64,000 bases of DNA. Source: Acidithiobacillus ferrivorans. GTDB taxonomy: Bacteria > Pseudomonadota > Gammaproteobacteria > Acidithiobacillales > Acidithiobacillaceae. Shown one piece after another: positions 10,197 through 18,398 of the stretch. The notes below the pieces were generated by a model. That model was not told the origin of the DNA and made no database searches. It was given only the letters and a program-made list of their open reading frames with translations. A program made the position numbers and the translations under genes. The stretch is taken from the NCBI GenBank assembly GCA_018853935.1, contig JAAOMR010000134.1, positions 1-64,000 on the forward strand, in the 5' to 3' direction. The first letter of the stretch is position 1. The number at the start of each line of letters is the position of its first letter.

Positions 10197-10791
10197 TTAA
10201 ACTCTCCTCTAATTGACTACGATATTGGCGGATGGCCTGATTAACGACATCGACAGCGGCACCCATATCACGAGAAACCCGCATCAAAGGTGCACCTGCA
10301 CCTTCAGACAAGGCTGCCTCTATGCGACCGTTTACCACCACATATTCTTGTTCAGCGATGCCCACCTGAATGACGTCGACGGCCTGAAGCAGTTGCCGCA
10401 GCAGGCTTTGGGCCTCCCCATTTTCGTTGGCCACCACTTTCTTCCAGTTATCTCGAGCACTGGCAAGAGAAGGGCAGGACTCTTGTCCTGTAAGTTTCGC
10501 CATACGGGCGAAGGATTCCGCCAGCCGTTCGTGCTGCAATATACGCATTTGAGTCTGTATCAGTGGCCCCACGAATTGTTGCATTTCCTTGGCAGACGCT
10601 TTGAGTGTGGCGGCGCGCTCCCGAAAAGCCTGAGCCACGACACCATATCCTGCCAGGACGTTGCCATGACGCTTGACGAGCACCAAGGCATTGAGCGCTC
10701 GGCGGTCAATCTCCCGTAATCCCGAAGCCATGGTTTTATCCATCTGATGCGAGGCGTCCACCAACCGCATCGTTTGTTCCATATCCATCAC
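10174..10791 (-). CDS. Small protein with two degenerate chemoreceptor-tip motifs
   Basis: A 205-residue, probably all-helical, soluble protein with no family name known to me. Two segments align to the MCP hairpin tip with identical spacing. Residues 32-60 read ALNA, 13 residues, then YGVVAQAFRERA, against ALNA...[12 protein letters not shown] in receptors. Residues 154-176 read N..IEAA, 8 residues, then LMRVSRDM. Each retains different conserved parts. The start overlaps the cheA stop by 4 bases, so it is translationally coupled to cheA, and its end overlaps the ODP gene. I infer a receptor-tip mimic that docks on CheA or CheV. No membrane helix, PAS or methylation helix is seen. Confidence 0.65.
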   Translation of the reverse strand: MMDMEQTMRLVDASHQMDKTMASGLREIDRRALNALVLVKRHGNVLAGYGVVAQAFRERAATLKASAKEMQQFVGPLIQTQMRILQHERLAESFARMAKLTGQESCPSLASARDNWKKVVANENGEAQSLLRQLLQAVDVIQVGIAEQEYVVVNGRIEAALSEGAGAPLMRVSRDMGAAVDVVNQAIRQYRSQLEESLSESIAGL

Positions 10792-12806
10792 GCCACCTCT
10801 TTTTGCTGCTGGGCAAGCCCTGAACGCAGTACGGCACCAACATCAAGAATTAGTACCACGTCACCCTTACCGGAGATGGTGGCACCTTGATACCAATTTC
10901 CTTCCGGCATGAAGTCCATAGGTTTAACCACCGAGTCCTCATTGCCGAGCACCTCCGAGACGATGAGCAGACCGCGCTCGGTGAGGATGCCATCGGTGGG
11001 TTCACTGCCGAGGCGGAGTGGTTTATTATAGAGCGCGGCTCCTAAATCGATCATGGGAACGATTTGTTCGCCGCCAACCCGGTACAAGGAACGCCCCTGA
11101 ATCTGATGTACCCGTGCCGCCTCTACTTCGAGCAAGCTTTCGACGGCGGAAATGGGCAGGGCATAGATTTCGCGTCGCAAACGGAGATAAAGGACAGGCA
11201 GAACCGCCAGGGTCAGGGGGAATTCCATGGCGATGGTGGTCCCGCGACCGATTTCAGTGCGTACATCGAGTCGTCCACGTAACTGATGGGTGGTTTCCTT
11301 GACTACGTCCATGCCCACCCCGCGCCCAGAAATTTCGGTTACCTGGTCGTTGGTGGAAAAGCCGGGCATAAAGATGAGTTCAACAGCTTCCTGCTCCGAC
11401 AAGCGAGCGGCTTCGTCTGCAGAAATCAACCCCTTTTCCACCGCCTTGCGCGTAACCAGTTGCCGGTCTATACCCTGGCCGTCATCGGATACCTCTATGC
11501 GCACTTTGTCGCCCAAATGAATCGCTGCTACCCGTAGGGTGGCTGTTTCAGGCTTGCCCAGCATCTTTCGATCAGCAGGCAACTCAATGCCGTGGTCCAG
11601 GCTATTGCGGACCAAATGCACGAGAGGTGCGGAGAGCGCATCGACAACGGTTTTGTCAATTTCGACTTCCTCCCCCTCGATGAGCAGCTTAACGTTTTTC
11701 CCGATTTGCCGGGAGGTGTCGCGAACGACACGGGGGAGTTGCTGGAAAAGGCGTTTACAGGGTTGCATCCGCAGGCGCATAACTGTGCCTTGCATGTCGT
11801 TGACAGTAAGGTCCATTTCCCGAGCGATGCGGGACATATCTTCATTTTCCTGGGTCAGCGCCTGGACCGCGGCCGCAAAGCGATTGCGTAAAAGAACTAG
11901 CTCACCGACCTGGTTCATGACGGCATCCAACCGCGATGCCTCTACCCGCAAAGTACTCTCGGCGACTTCCGTATGACTTTCCATGCTGCCAGGTTTTTTA
12001 GCGGCGGCAGGCTGTACGGGGGGGGGCGTTGCGACGTGCGAAGAGGTTGTACCCGGACAAACATCGCTAGGGGCTGCCTGGACTTCCGATTTCGATGGGG
12101 TTACTGGTAAATCTCCGGGTATTTTGCCTTCACCGTAGAGTTGGTCCAAATACTTTTCGAATTCGTCTTCGGAAATGACGTCTTCTCCGGTTTCCACGGG
12201 ACAAGATGAATCTGTAGCGGTGACTGTTGCAGTACCGCCATGTTGCAGATATAAACCCTTAGAGCCATCTTCTCGGGAACGCAGTTCTACATGCAGGATA
12301 CCTTCGGTGTGCGGGCGTACTGGTGTTGCCCCTGTGGTGGTGGTCGGAGTAGAGGTCTGCTCCATAATTGCATCACCAATTGGCGCGTCGTTTCTGGTGG
12401 TCGGTTGCAACCCCGTCGATGGCAAACCCTTAGCCATATTGCGTATTACCAGACTTAAGTCGTCGGGTCCAGAAGATGGATAATCCCCTTGCTGCAAGGC
12501 ACCGAGCATATCGTGAATCACATCAATCCCTTTAAGGATGACATCAACCATCTCCGGGGTGATGCGCAGGCTTTTATTGCGCACCTTATCCAGCAAATCT
12601 TCTAGGTGATGACACCATTCCACCATGGCGGTGGCTTCGAGAAACCCCGCGCCCCCCTTGAGGGTGTGAAAAGCCCGAAACAGCGCTGCGATGGCATTAT
12701 CATCATCCGGGTTTTTTTCTAGCGTGAGAGCTTCGCTGGCAGCGTTTTCCAATAACTCCGTCGCTTCGGGCAGGAAGTCCTGCAGAATTTCCATATCCAT
12801 GATCAA
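10788..12806 (-). CDS. cheA: CheA histidine kinase
   Basis: A 672-residue kinase. The N-terminal Hpt domain has the phospho-accepting His47 in FRAFHTLKGGAGF. A long Pro/Thr-rich linker (about 110-270) has no clear second CheY-binding domain. Then come the dimerization helices (MNQVGELVLLRNRF), the ATPase domain with HLVRNSLDHGIE (N box), DDGQGID (G1) and GRGVGMDVV (G2), and a C-terminal CheW-like domain. It phosphorylates CheY, and CheV in response to receptors. It overlaps both cheZ and the tip-motif gene by 4 bases. The start may be the first ATG or one of two ATGs within the next five codons. Confidence 0.97.
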   Translation of the reverse strand: MIMDMEILQDFLPEATELLENAASEALTLEKNPDDDNAIAALFRAFHTLKGGAGFLEATAMVEWCHHLEDLLDKVRNKSLRITPEMVDVILKGIDVIHDMLGALQQGDYPSSGPDDLSLVIRNMAKGLPSTGLQPTTRNDAPIGDAIMEQTSTPTTTTGATPVRPHTEGILHVELRSREDGSKGLYLQHGGTATVTATDSSCPVETGEDVISEDEFEKYLDQLYGEGKIPGDLPVTPSKSEVQAAPSDVCPGTTSSHVATPPPVQPAAAKKPGSMESHTEVAESTLRVEASRLDAVMNQVGELVLLRNRFAAAVQALTQENEDMSRIAREMDLTVNDMQGTVMRLRMQPCKRLFQQLPRVVRDTSRQIGKNVKLLIEGEEVEIDKTVVDALSAPLVHLVRNSLDHGIELPADRKMLGKPETATLRVAAIHLGDKVRIEVSDDGQGIDRQLVTRKAVEKGLISADEAARLSEQEAVELIFMPGFSTNDQVTEISGRGVGMDVVKETTHQLRGRLDVRTEIGRGTTIAMEFPLTLAVLPVLYLRLRREIYALPISAVESLLEVEAARVHQIQGRSLYRVGGEQIVPMIDLGAALYNKPLRLGSEPTDGILTERGLLIVSEVLGNEDSVVKPMDFMPEGNWYQGATISGKGDVVLILDVGAVLRSGLAQQQKEVA

Positions 12807-13459
12807 ATCCCCAATTCGGCGAGCAAAGCATCCACGTCATCCTGTTCAATGTGCTGGCCTCGAATGGCCTCTTCGAGGGCTGTCGCGTCGGTGCGTCCGA
12901 CAATAGTATCCTCATGTGGCGACCCCGTATCTTCAGTCTGCTCGTTTGGTAGGATATCCCTGTTAGGGATGCCCAGATTTTCCTGCAAACTTACCAGCGC
13001 CAGACTGATGCGTTCATTAACCGCCTGCAACAGGCGCAGGGCTTTTTTCAGCCGTTGTCCGGCTAAATCCTGACCTTGTTGGGAATTCAGGATGGTCGCC
13101 ATGGCCGTTTTGACGGTGCCGATGTCCTCATCAATAAAGCCCTGCTGTGTTTTCTGAATGCGCCGGATCGCCGCCTGTGCGGTATCCAGTGCCTCCAAGG
13201 TACTCATGGTCTGCGTTTCGGACAGCGCCAGGGCTTCTTCAATGGGATTGCAGGCATCGGGCAAGTCCTGCCCAGCACCGGCAATCCGGCGTAGCCCCTG
13301 ATTGAGCAGCAGATCGGCTTCCGCCAGCAAACGCAGACCATTGGGCTTTCCGGACTTGCTCGTGGAGTCCGTTAAGTCAGTTTCATGCACAGGAGCGCCA
13401 GAATGGGTTGGTGACATGTCGGTGGGTGCTGGGGTGGTGCGATTAGTGCGGCGTGTCAT
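12803..13459 (-). CDS. cheZ: CheZ phosphatase
   Basis: A 218-residue protein. The long-helix phosphatase region carries [14 protein letters not shown], which holds the DxxxQ pair whose glutamine acts on phospho-CheY. The C-terminal peptide [12 protein letters not shown] matches the flexible CheY-binding tail of CheZ. The first 40 residues are low-complexity and poorly conserved. Overlaps of 4 bases with cheY upstream and cheA downstream show a coupled operon. CheZ occurs in beta/gamma-type systems, in agreement with the other genes. Confidence 0.93.
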   Translation of the reverse strand: MTRRTNRTTPAPTDMSPTHSGAPVHETDLTDSTSKSGKPNGLRLLAEADLLLNQGLRRIAGAGQDLPDACNPIEEALALSETQTMSTLEALDTAQAAIRRIQKTQQGFIDEDIGTVKTAMATILNSQQGQDLAGQRLKKALRLLQAVNERISLALVSLQENLGIPNRDILPNEQTEDTGSPHEDTIVGRTDATALEEAIRGQHIEQDDVDALLAELGI

Positions 13460-13854
13460 TTGGCACCCTCCAGGCGTTTGAAAATGGCTTCGAGTTTTTC
13501 CTTGAGAACATCAGCGGTAAAGGGTTTAACGATGTAGCCGTTCACCCCCGCTTGAGCCGCTTCAATGATGTTTTCTTTTTTGTTCTCTGCTGTAACCATC
13601 AGCACCGGGAGATGGCGTAGTGTCGGGTCGGAGCGAATGGCGCGGAGTAAGTCGATACCCTGCATGTTGGGCATATTCCAATCGGTAACGACAAAGCCAA
13701 TTCCCCCTTTTTTGAGAACGTTCAAGGCATCTTGCCCATCCTCAGCTTCGTCCATATCCTCTATCCCCAATTCTCGTAGCTGACTTTTCACCACGCGGCG
13801 CATGGTGGCGAAGTCATCCACCACCAGATATTTCAAGTCCGTCTTGATGGTCAT
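13456..13854 (-). CDS. cheY: CheY response regulator
   Basis: A single-domain receiver of 132 residues with all expected residues: Asp13-Asp14, phospho-accepting Asp58 in [11 protein letters not shown], Thr88, Tyr107 and Lys110. Phospho-CheY binds FliM at the motor, and FliM here (42319-43509) carries two binding motifs. The gene overlaps motB by 4 bases upstream and cheZ by 4 downstream. Confidence 0.97.
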   Translation of the reverse strand: MTIKTDLKYLVVDDFATMRRVVKSQLRELGIEDMDEAEDGQDALNVLKKGGIGFVVTDWNMPNMQGIDLLRAIRSDPTLRHLPVLMVTAENKKENIIEAAQAGVNGYIVKPFTADVLKEKLEAIFKRLEGAK

Positions 13855-14708
13855 GGCTTTACTCCAGGCATCGTCTTTCCTTGATTAGACATTTGTGTAA
13901 TTTCTCGCATAATGATCTTCGTGTTTCCCTGTACCACAACAGTGACCCGGCGATTGGCGACCAAGGCTTTCTGTAGAGTGGCAGGTGTGTAAAGTAGGGT
14001 TGGATGATATTTGCCGCGACCAATGGCGCTTAACTGGTTGGGATTAACTCCGTCGCCTACAAAGCGGTTCACAACGGAAATAGCGCGGGCCGCAGAAAGG
14101 TACCAGTTGGAGGGGAACTTTGCCGTGCGAATGGGTAGTCGATTGGTATAACCTTCGACAAAAATTCGGTAGGTCAGGGGTTTCAGTACGTTGCCGATAC
14201 TATCGACAATCGCCAGTGCTTTCGGTGCCAGCTGCGCACTACCGCTGGGAAACAGCACTTGGGCGTTGATGCGAATACGGTCGCCAGTGGTGGTATGCAC
14301 AATGCTCACTTGGTGGGCTTCAATAAGTGGCTTTAATACCCGATTCAGGCGCGACTCCATCTGTGCCATGGCACGCTCCTGTTGTCGAATGGCCTGTTCA
14401 ACTGCAGGAGGAACCGCAACTAGAGGCACCGGTGAAGGTAGGTGATGGAAGGGTTCGTTGGCTTTTGGGGGGGCGGTACGTACTACTGGAGGGCGACCCC
14501 CAAAGGCTACCTGCATCGAATGCTCGAAGCCCTCTAGCTTGGCTTTGTTGACTTGGGAGATGGCAAACATAACAATAAAAAAAGCCAGAAGCAGGGTCAT
14601 GAAATCAGCATAGGAAATCAACCAGCGCTCAGTGCCCGCGTTGCCCTCGGACGACTTTCTGTTCTGCTCTTCGATTTCTTCTAAATCGTCTTGGGCTCTA
14701 CTGCTCAT
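13851..14708 (-). CDS. motB: MotB stator protein
   Basis: A 285-residue protein with one membrane helix near the N-terminus. The proton-binding Asp35 lies in [15 protein letters not shown]. An OmpA-like peptidoglycan-binding domain fills residues of about 135-260, with [10 protein letters not shown] and [10 protein letters not shown]. It anchors the stator to the wall. Its usual partner MotA is not adjacent but about 40 kb away at 54007-54849. It heads the minus-strand chain motB-cheY-cheZ-cheA. Just upstream is an open frame without a start that ends in the motB ATG. Confidence 0.95.
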   Translation of the reverse strand: MSSRAQDDLEEIEEQNRKSSEGNAGTERWLISYADFMTLLLAFFIVMFAISQVNKAKLEGFEHSMQVAFGGRPPVVRTAPPKANEPFHHLPSPVPLVAVPPAVEQAIRQQERAMAQMESRLNRVLKPLIEAHQVSIVHTTTGDRIRINAQVLFPSGSAQLAPKALAIVDSIGNVLKPLTYRIFVEGYTNRLPIRTAKFPSNWYLSAARAISVVNRFVGDGVNPNQLSAIGRGKYHPTLLYTPATLQKALVANRRVTVVVQGNTKIIMREITQMSNQGKTMPGVKP

Positions 14709-14918
14709 ATACGCTTCCTACGCGGTCTCCATTCAGGCCTGTCACTGACACGATTGTGCCGCAATTGACTAATATTCCGCAAGAGCCGCCGATTGGCTTG
14801 TCTTAATGTCACCTTGAACTCAACCTGGTAATGGGCAAAGAGCCCAGCTGAACCCTCAAAGAGCTTGACCAGAGGACTATCGGTTTGGCTGCCCGCGTCC
14901 CCCTTGCGTGGGCAACAT
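14705..14918 (-). pseudogene. Possible remnant gene upstream of motB
   Basis: The minus strand is open for about 70 codons and ends with a TGA that overlaps the motB ATG (ATGA), as coupled genes do. The translated end is strongly basic and helical (QANRRLLRNISQLRHNR). An in-frame stop lies upstream and there is no ATG or well-placed GTG, so it looks like the 3' end of a lost gene. It does not resemble MotA to my eye. The rest of 14709-15063 holds no other gene I can support and should contain the divergent promoters for motB and the small membrane protein. No clear sigma-54 box is seen there. Confidence 0.3.
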
Positions 14919-15063
14919 GCCTAGATTATGAGCACTCAATGCGGACGAGGTGACCCTACTGGAGTGGGCTTGAGAATGACTGCTGTTATGGGTTTTGCTT
15001 CCGGTCCGACTTAATGTTATATACACCACATAGCATCGTTCAGTCTGTAGGAAATCAAATTTT

Positions 15064-15378
15064 ATGGCCAAACCTGCTGCTGCAAAGTCCGGCAAGAAAG
15101 AAAGAAAGCCGAAGAGGTCTCCGATGGCGATGCATCCCGCTACTCGCTGGCTTATGGTGCTAGCGTTTGTGCTGGCAGCGGATACTTCACTGTTTCTGTT
15201 GCCTTGGGGAAGCATACCCTTTTATGGCATCTTTGCCTTCGCCTGGGAGATGAGTATCGGTTTCCTGCGGTTCCTAACCCTATGGGTGTGGCTGATGGTT
15301 CTACGCAATTGCTTGTACATGGTGTTGCCAGCGGTCCGCAGATGGTTTTCGGATGCAACCGTTCCTCGCATGGAGTAG
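15064..15378 (+). CDS. Small membrane protein, unknown function
   Basis: A 104-residue protein with a strongly basic N-terminus (residues 1-25, many Lys and Arg) and two hydrophobic helices at about 28-50 and 55-88, so both ends are probably cytoplasmic. AGGAAA precedes the ATG. I recognise no family. It is followed after 9 bases by a dead mini-GGDEF gene, and the two lie just upstream of the flgB operon. It may be the membrane anchor or partner of the GGDEF-like protein; that is inference. Confidence 0.55.
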   Translation: MAKPAAAKSGKKERKPKRSPMAMHPATRWLMVLAFVLAADTSLFLLPWGSIPFYGIFAFAWEMSIGFLRFLTLWVWLMVLRNCLYMVLPAVRRWFSDATVPRME

Positions 15379-15387
15379 TACTCGAAT

Positions 15388-15870
15388 ATGTTTGATCCCC
15401 CTCACGCTGAGGCGTTTCTGGAGCGCGTAAATGCTGCCATGATACGTACACGCCGACGAGGGACTTTGCTCGCTGTGGGTGTCCTTCAGGTCGGCGTCCC
15501 GACAGAAACGGATTGTAAAGCACTCAAGCGAAAATTGCTGGGGGCATTGTCCGCATCTGATATGATAGATATGATTGGACTGGGTGTTTATGGACTAATT
15601 GTTGCGAATATCGAGAATGTGCACGATATCGCCACAAGAATGGAGCGTATCGCACCTGTTCTGGAAGCCCACTGCAACAAAGTTGTGCGGCTTTCTGCGC
15701 CGCCAAGTCTCGTTCTAAGTTTGCATCCTACCAACTCACCAAGCATCATCGTTACCCGGGATTTGCTATATCAGGCGGACAGCGTGCTGGCGATGGCTCA
15801 GACGAATCGTTCTGAGAAGAGGCGATTTTGGGGGTGGGATTGGGAGTGTGTCCTGGAAAAAAATACATAG
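15388..15870 (+). CDS. Degenerate mini-GGDEF protein
   Basis: A 160-residue protein that follows the GGDEF fold: an RRRGTLLAVGVLQV strand, a helix, then GLGVYG in the position of GGDEF, a long helix, and the C-terminal RDLLYQADSVLAMAQTNR that matches the AD.ALY.AK.xGRN end of diguanylate cyclases. The substrate loop and catalytic acidic residues are gone and about 40 residues of the normal domain are missing, so it should not make cyclic-di-GMP. It may act as a protein interaction module. It ends only 17 bases before the flgB sigma-54 promoter. Confidence 0.55.
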   Translation: MFDPPHAEAFLERVNAAMIRTRRRGTLLAVGVLQVGVPTETDCKALKRKLLGALSASDMIDMIGLGVYGLIVANIENVHDIATRMERIAPVLEAHCNKVVRLSAPPSLVLSLHPTNSPSIIVTRDLLYQADSVLAMAQTNRSEKRRFWGWDWECVLEKNT

Positions 15871-15887
15871 AAACAGTGAGATTGTAT

Positions 15888-15904
15888 TGGCACATAGTTT
15901 GCAT
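15888..15904 (+). promoter_or_regulatory. Sigma-54 promoter of the flgB operon
   Basis: TGGCAC, five bases, TTGCAT: a perfect match to the -24/-12 consensus with correct GG-N10-GC spacing. It lies 33 bases before the flgB start. It points to control by the FleQ-like activator encoded at 4828-5922. Confidence 0.85.
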
Positions 15905-15937
15905 ATATTTTTCAGTCGGTAGTATTTAGGATCACGG

Positions 15938-16318
15938 TTGCTGATGGGGGGTGAGACGGTGCTTTCGGGTATTACATATATGGGGAATGCTCTGGCCCTG
16001 CGAAACGTTCAGCTGGAGGTTCTGACTTCCAACTTGGCAAATGCGTCTACACCGGGCTATAAAGCGCGCAACCTCAATTTTAGAGAAGCGTTTCAAGCTG
16101 CGCTTAAGACGCCGTCCTCGCAAGGCGTCGGCAATGCGCACAAGTACATTCAGTATCAACGGGGCAATCCCGTCGGGTTGGATGGCAATTCCGTGGATCC
16201 ACAGCAAGCTATGGTGGACTTGACCAAGGCGGCGCTCGCGAGCGAAACCGATGCGACATTTACGCAGGGCGCTGTGACCGCCATGCTGGACGCCATAGCT
16301 ACGGCAGCAACATATTGA
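15938..16318 (+). CDS. flgB: FlgB, proximal rod protein
   Basis: A rod protein of about 126 residues with the conserved LTSNLANASTPGYKARNLNF block of the FlgB/FlgC family and a C-terminal helix that packs in the rod. The start is uncertain. TTG at 15938 has TTTAGGA six bases upstream, ATG at 15944 is in frame, and GTG at 15959 gives a length closer to the usual N-terminus. It is the first gene after the sigma-54 promoter and is followed by flgC after 16 bases. Confidence 0.95.
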   Translation: MLMGGETVLSGITYMGNALALRNVQLEVLTSNLANASTPGYKARNLNFREAFQAALKTPSSQGVGNAHKYIQYQRGNPVGLDGNSVDPQQAMVDLTKAALASETDATFTQGAVTAMLDAIATAATY

Positions 16319-16334
16319 TTAAAGAGGAAATAAA

Positions 16335-16736
16335 ATGTCCTTAATGCAGGCCATGAACGTGGCCGCCGCCGGGATGTACGCGCAGTCTGTACGCCTGGCA
16401 ACGACGACCAGTAATCTCGCGAATGCGAATAGTGTCACTTCAAGTACGGGGCAACCCTATCGTGCACACGAGGTGGTTTTCGCCGCACAACCTGTCGCTG
16501 CCAGTGGGGGCCTCGATAGTGTACGCGTAGCCGGTGTTGTGGCGAGTCAGCAGCCTTTTCGTAATATCTACGAGCCTGGGAATCCGTTGGCAAATGCGGC
16601 GGGCTACGTGCAGGAATCCAACGTCAACCCCATAGCCAGCATGGTGGATATGATATCAGCATCGCGGGCGTATCAAGACAATGTAACGGCGGCTACCGTA
16701 CTGAAAACGGTGGCCCTCAAGACCTTATCAATTTAA
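16335..16736 (+). CDS. flgC: FlgC, proximal rod protein
   Basis: A 133-residue rod protein with the N-terminal TTTSNLANANSVTSSTGQPY motif and the typical C-terminal NPIASMVDMISASRAYQDNV helix. A clear AGAGGAAA site precedes the ATG. It forms the rod with FlgB, FlgF and FlgG. Length is normal for the family. Confidence 0.97.
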   Translation: MSLMQAMNVAAAGMYAQSVRLATTTSNLANANSVTSSTGQPYRAHEVVFAAQPVAASGGLDSVRVAGVVASQQPFRNIYEPGNPLANAAGYVQESNVNPIASMVDMISASRAYQDNVTAATVLKTVALKTLSI

Positions 16737-16754
16737 TTCCAGGGGGTAATTCCG

Positions 16755-17117
16755 ATGTCCTCAATCAGTACAATGCTGGCGAATTCCGCCACAGCAAGTT
16801 CGGCGAATGTGAACGCACAGGCGGCAGCCAGTACTGCTAGCAGTTCAATGAGTGGTGCGTTAACAACCGGTTCCACCATGACCGAACAGAACTTTTTGAC
16901 CTTGCTGGTGACGCAGCTGAAAAATCAAAACCCGGCGCAACCAGTCAGTAACAGCCAGTTGGCCCAGGAAATAGCGGGTTTTACCACTGCGAGTGGTGTT
17001 GACAATGCAGACAAACTTCTGCAGCAGATCAGCAGTCAGTTGACGGCGCTGACGGCGGCAGTGCAGACGGTTGGTAGCAAAACGACTTCAACCAGCGGCA
17101 GTACCACTAAGGCATAA
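16755..17117 (+). CDS. flgD: FlgD, hook cap, short form
   Basis: A 120-residue protein that has the FlgD core MTEQNFLTLLVTQLKNQNPA and the helix after it, then ends in a Ser/Thr-rich tail. Typical FlgD is about 220 residues, with Ig-like and Tudor-like domains, and those are absent. There is no sign of a frameshift: flgE starts 14 bases later with its own AAGGAGTGAG site. This is therefore a naturally minimal hook cap or a stable truncation. AGGGGG precedes the ATG. Confidence 0.9.
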   Translation: MSSISTMLANSATASSANVNAQAAASTASSSMSGALTTGSTMTEQNFLTLLVTQLKNQNPAQPVSNSQLAQEIAGFTTASGVDNADKLLQQISSQLTALTAAVQTVGSKTTSTSGSTTKA

Positions 17118-17131
17118 GGAGTGAGAAGCTC

Positions 17132-18388
17132 ATGAGTTACAATACTGCTTTAAGTGGCTTGGATGCAGCACAAACGAATTTGAATACCATTGGTAACAAT
17201 ATTGCCAATGTCAACACGGTAGGGTTTAAAAGTTCCAACGCTCAGTTTGCAGATATGTATGCGGCGTCTCTGGCAGGTTCGGCAGGTGCTAACACCACGC
17301 CGGGTATGGGGGTGGCAACCGCAGCACTTTCCCAGAATTTTAGCGAAGGTTCCCTACAGACGACGTCGAATCCAAATGACTTGGCAATTTCTGGCCCCGG
17401 GTTTTTTATCGTAAATAGTAATAATGGAACCCCAGCTTATACGCGTAACGGTCAGTTTTCGCTCAGTAGTGGGGGGATACTGGAAAATAATGCTGGCCTA
17501 GCTGTTCAGGGATATGCCGTTTCCTCGCAGGCCAGCGGAACTTCCGGAGCCACCTTCCTAAATTCCACTTCTAATATAATAGTGAATGAAAGTAATATGG
17601 CACCCAAGCAGACCAGCCAGGCAAATCTGGTCTACAATTTAGATTCAAGCACTAATGCTGGGTATGCTCCGACGGTTCAGGTGTTTGATAGTCTTGGAAA
17701 TTCCCATACGCTGAGCGAAACTTTCTCTTCGGGGTCGACATCGACATCGACTACTGGGACGACCGTAATCGTTCACATCTCTAGTGGCACTGGGAATTCA
17801 AGTGGTTTGGTGCTAACAGGGACACTTCTTTTCAGCACGACAGGGCAACTTGTTAGCGGCACTTTCTCATCAGGGACGGGTGGAGCGTCGTCGGACTCTG
17901 GCGTGGCATCTGGTATAAACTGGGGAAATGGTTCCGCTTCTGGTACTGCCAATCTTGTAACTTTCAACTTTTCCGGTACAACCTATACGAATTCTCCAAA
18001 TGGTGTTGTTTCCGAGAATGTGAATGGCTATGCCCCTGGGTCATACAATGGAATAGGGGTTAGTTCGAATGGTATAATTCAAGCAAAATATAGTAATGGA
18101 CAGACACAGGCGGTAGGCCGATTGGCGCTCGCGAATTTTACAAATTTACAAGGACTAACGCCGGAAGGTGGTAATCTCTGGACCGCCACAACACAATCTG
18201 GGCCTGCATTGGTAAACGCTCCCGGTGTGGCAGGGGTGGGTGTTATTAATGCCAGTACGATAGAGGCTTCTAATGTAAATTTATCTGCCCAGTTAGTGAA
18301 TATGATTGTCGCGCAGCAGGCCTATCAAGCGAATACTCAAACGATCAAAATAGAACAGCAGGATACTCAAGCTATTTTAGTGTTGTAA
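17132..18388 (+). CDS. flgE: FlgE, hook protein
   Basis: A 418-residue hook protein. The N-terminus has NTIGNNIANVNTVGFKSSNA. The body has AISGPGFFIV and YTRNGQFSLSSGG. The C-terminus has ASNVNLSAQLVNMIVAQQAY. The middle is Ser/Gly/Thr-rich, as in hook D2 domains. AAGGAG is well placed upstream. Secreted through the flagellar export gate and polymerised under the FlgD cap. Confidence 0.96.
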   Translation: MSYNTALSGLDAAQTNLNTIGNNIANVNTVGFKSSNAQFADMYAASLAGSAGANTTPGMGVATAALSQNFSEGSLQTTSNPNDLAISGPGFFIVNSNNGTPAYTRNGQFSLSSGGILENNAGLAVQGYAVSSQASGTSGATFLNSTSNIIVNESNMAPKQTSQANLVYNLDSSTNAGYAPTVQVFDSLGNSHTLSETFSSGSTSTSTTGTTVIVHISSGTGNSSGLVLTGTLLFSTTGQLVSGTFSSGTGGASSDSGVASGINWGNGSASGTANLVTFNFSGTTYTNSPNGVVSENVNGYAPGSYNGIGVSSNGIIQAKYSNGQTQAVGRLALANFTNLQGLTPEGGNLWTATTQSGPALVNAPGVAGVGVINASTIEASNVNLSAQLVNMIVAQQAYQANTQTIKIEQQDTQAILVL

Positions 18389-18398
18389 GGGGTGGGTG

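Noticed and set aside
14877-15215. Minus-strand frame of 112 codons before the small membrane protein
   Set aside because: It overlaps the start of the small membrane protein, has no ribosome site and no family pattern.
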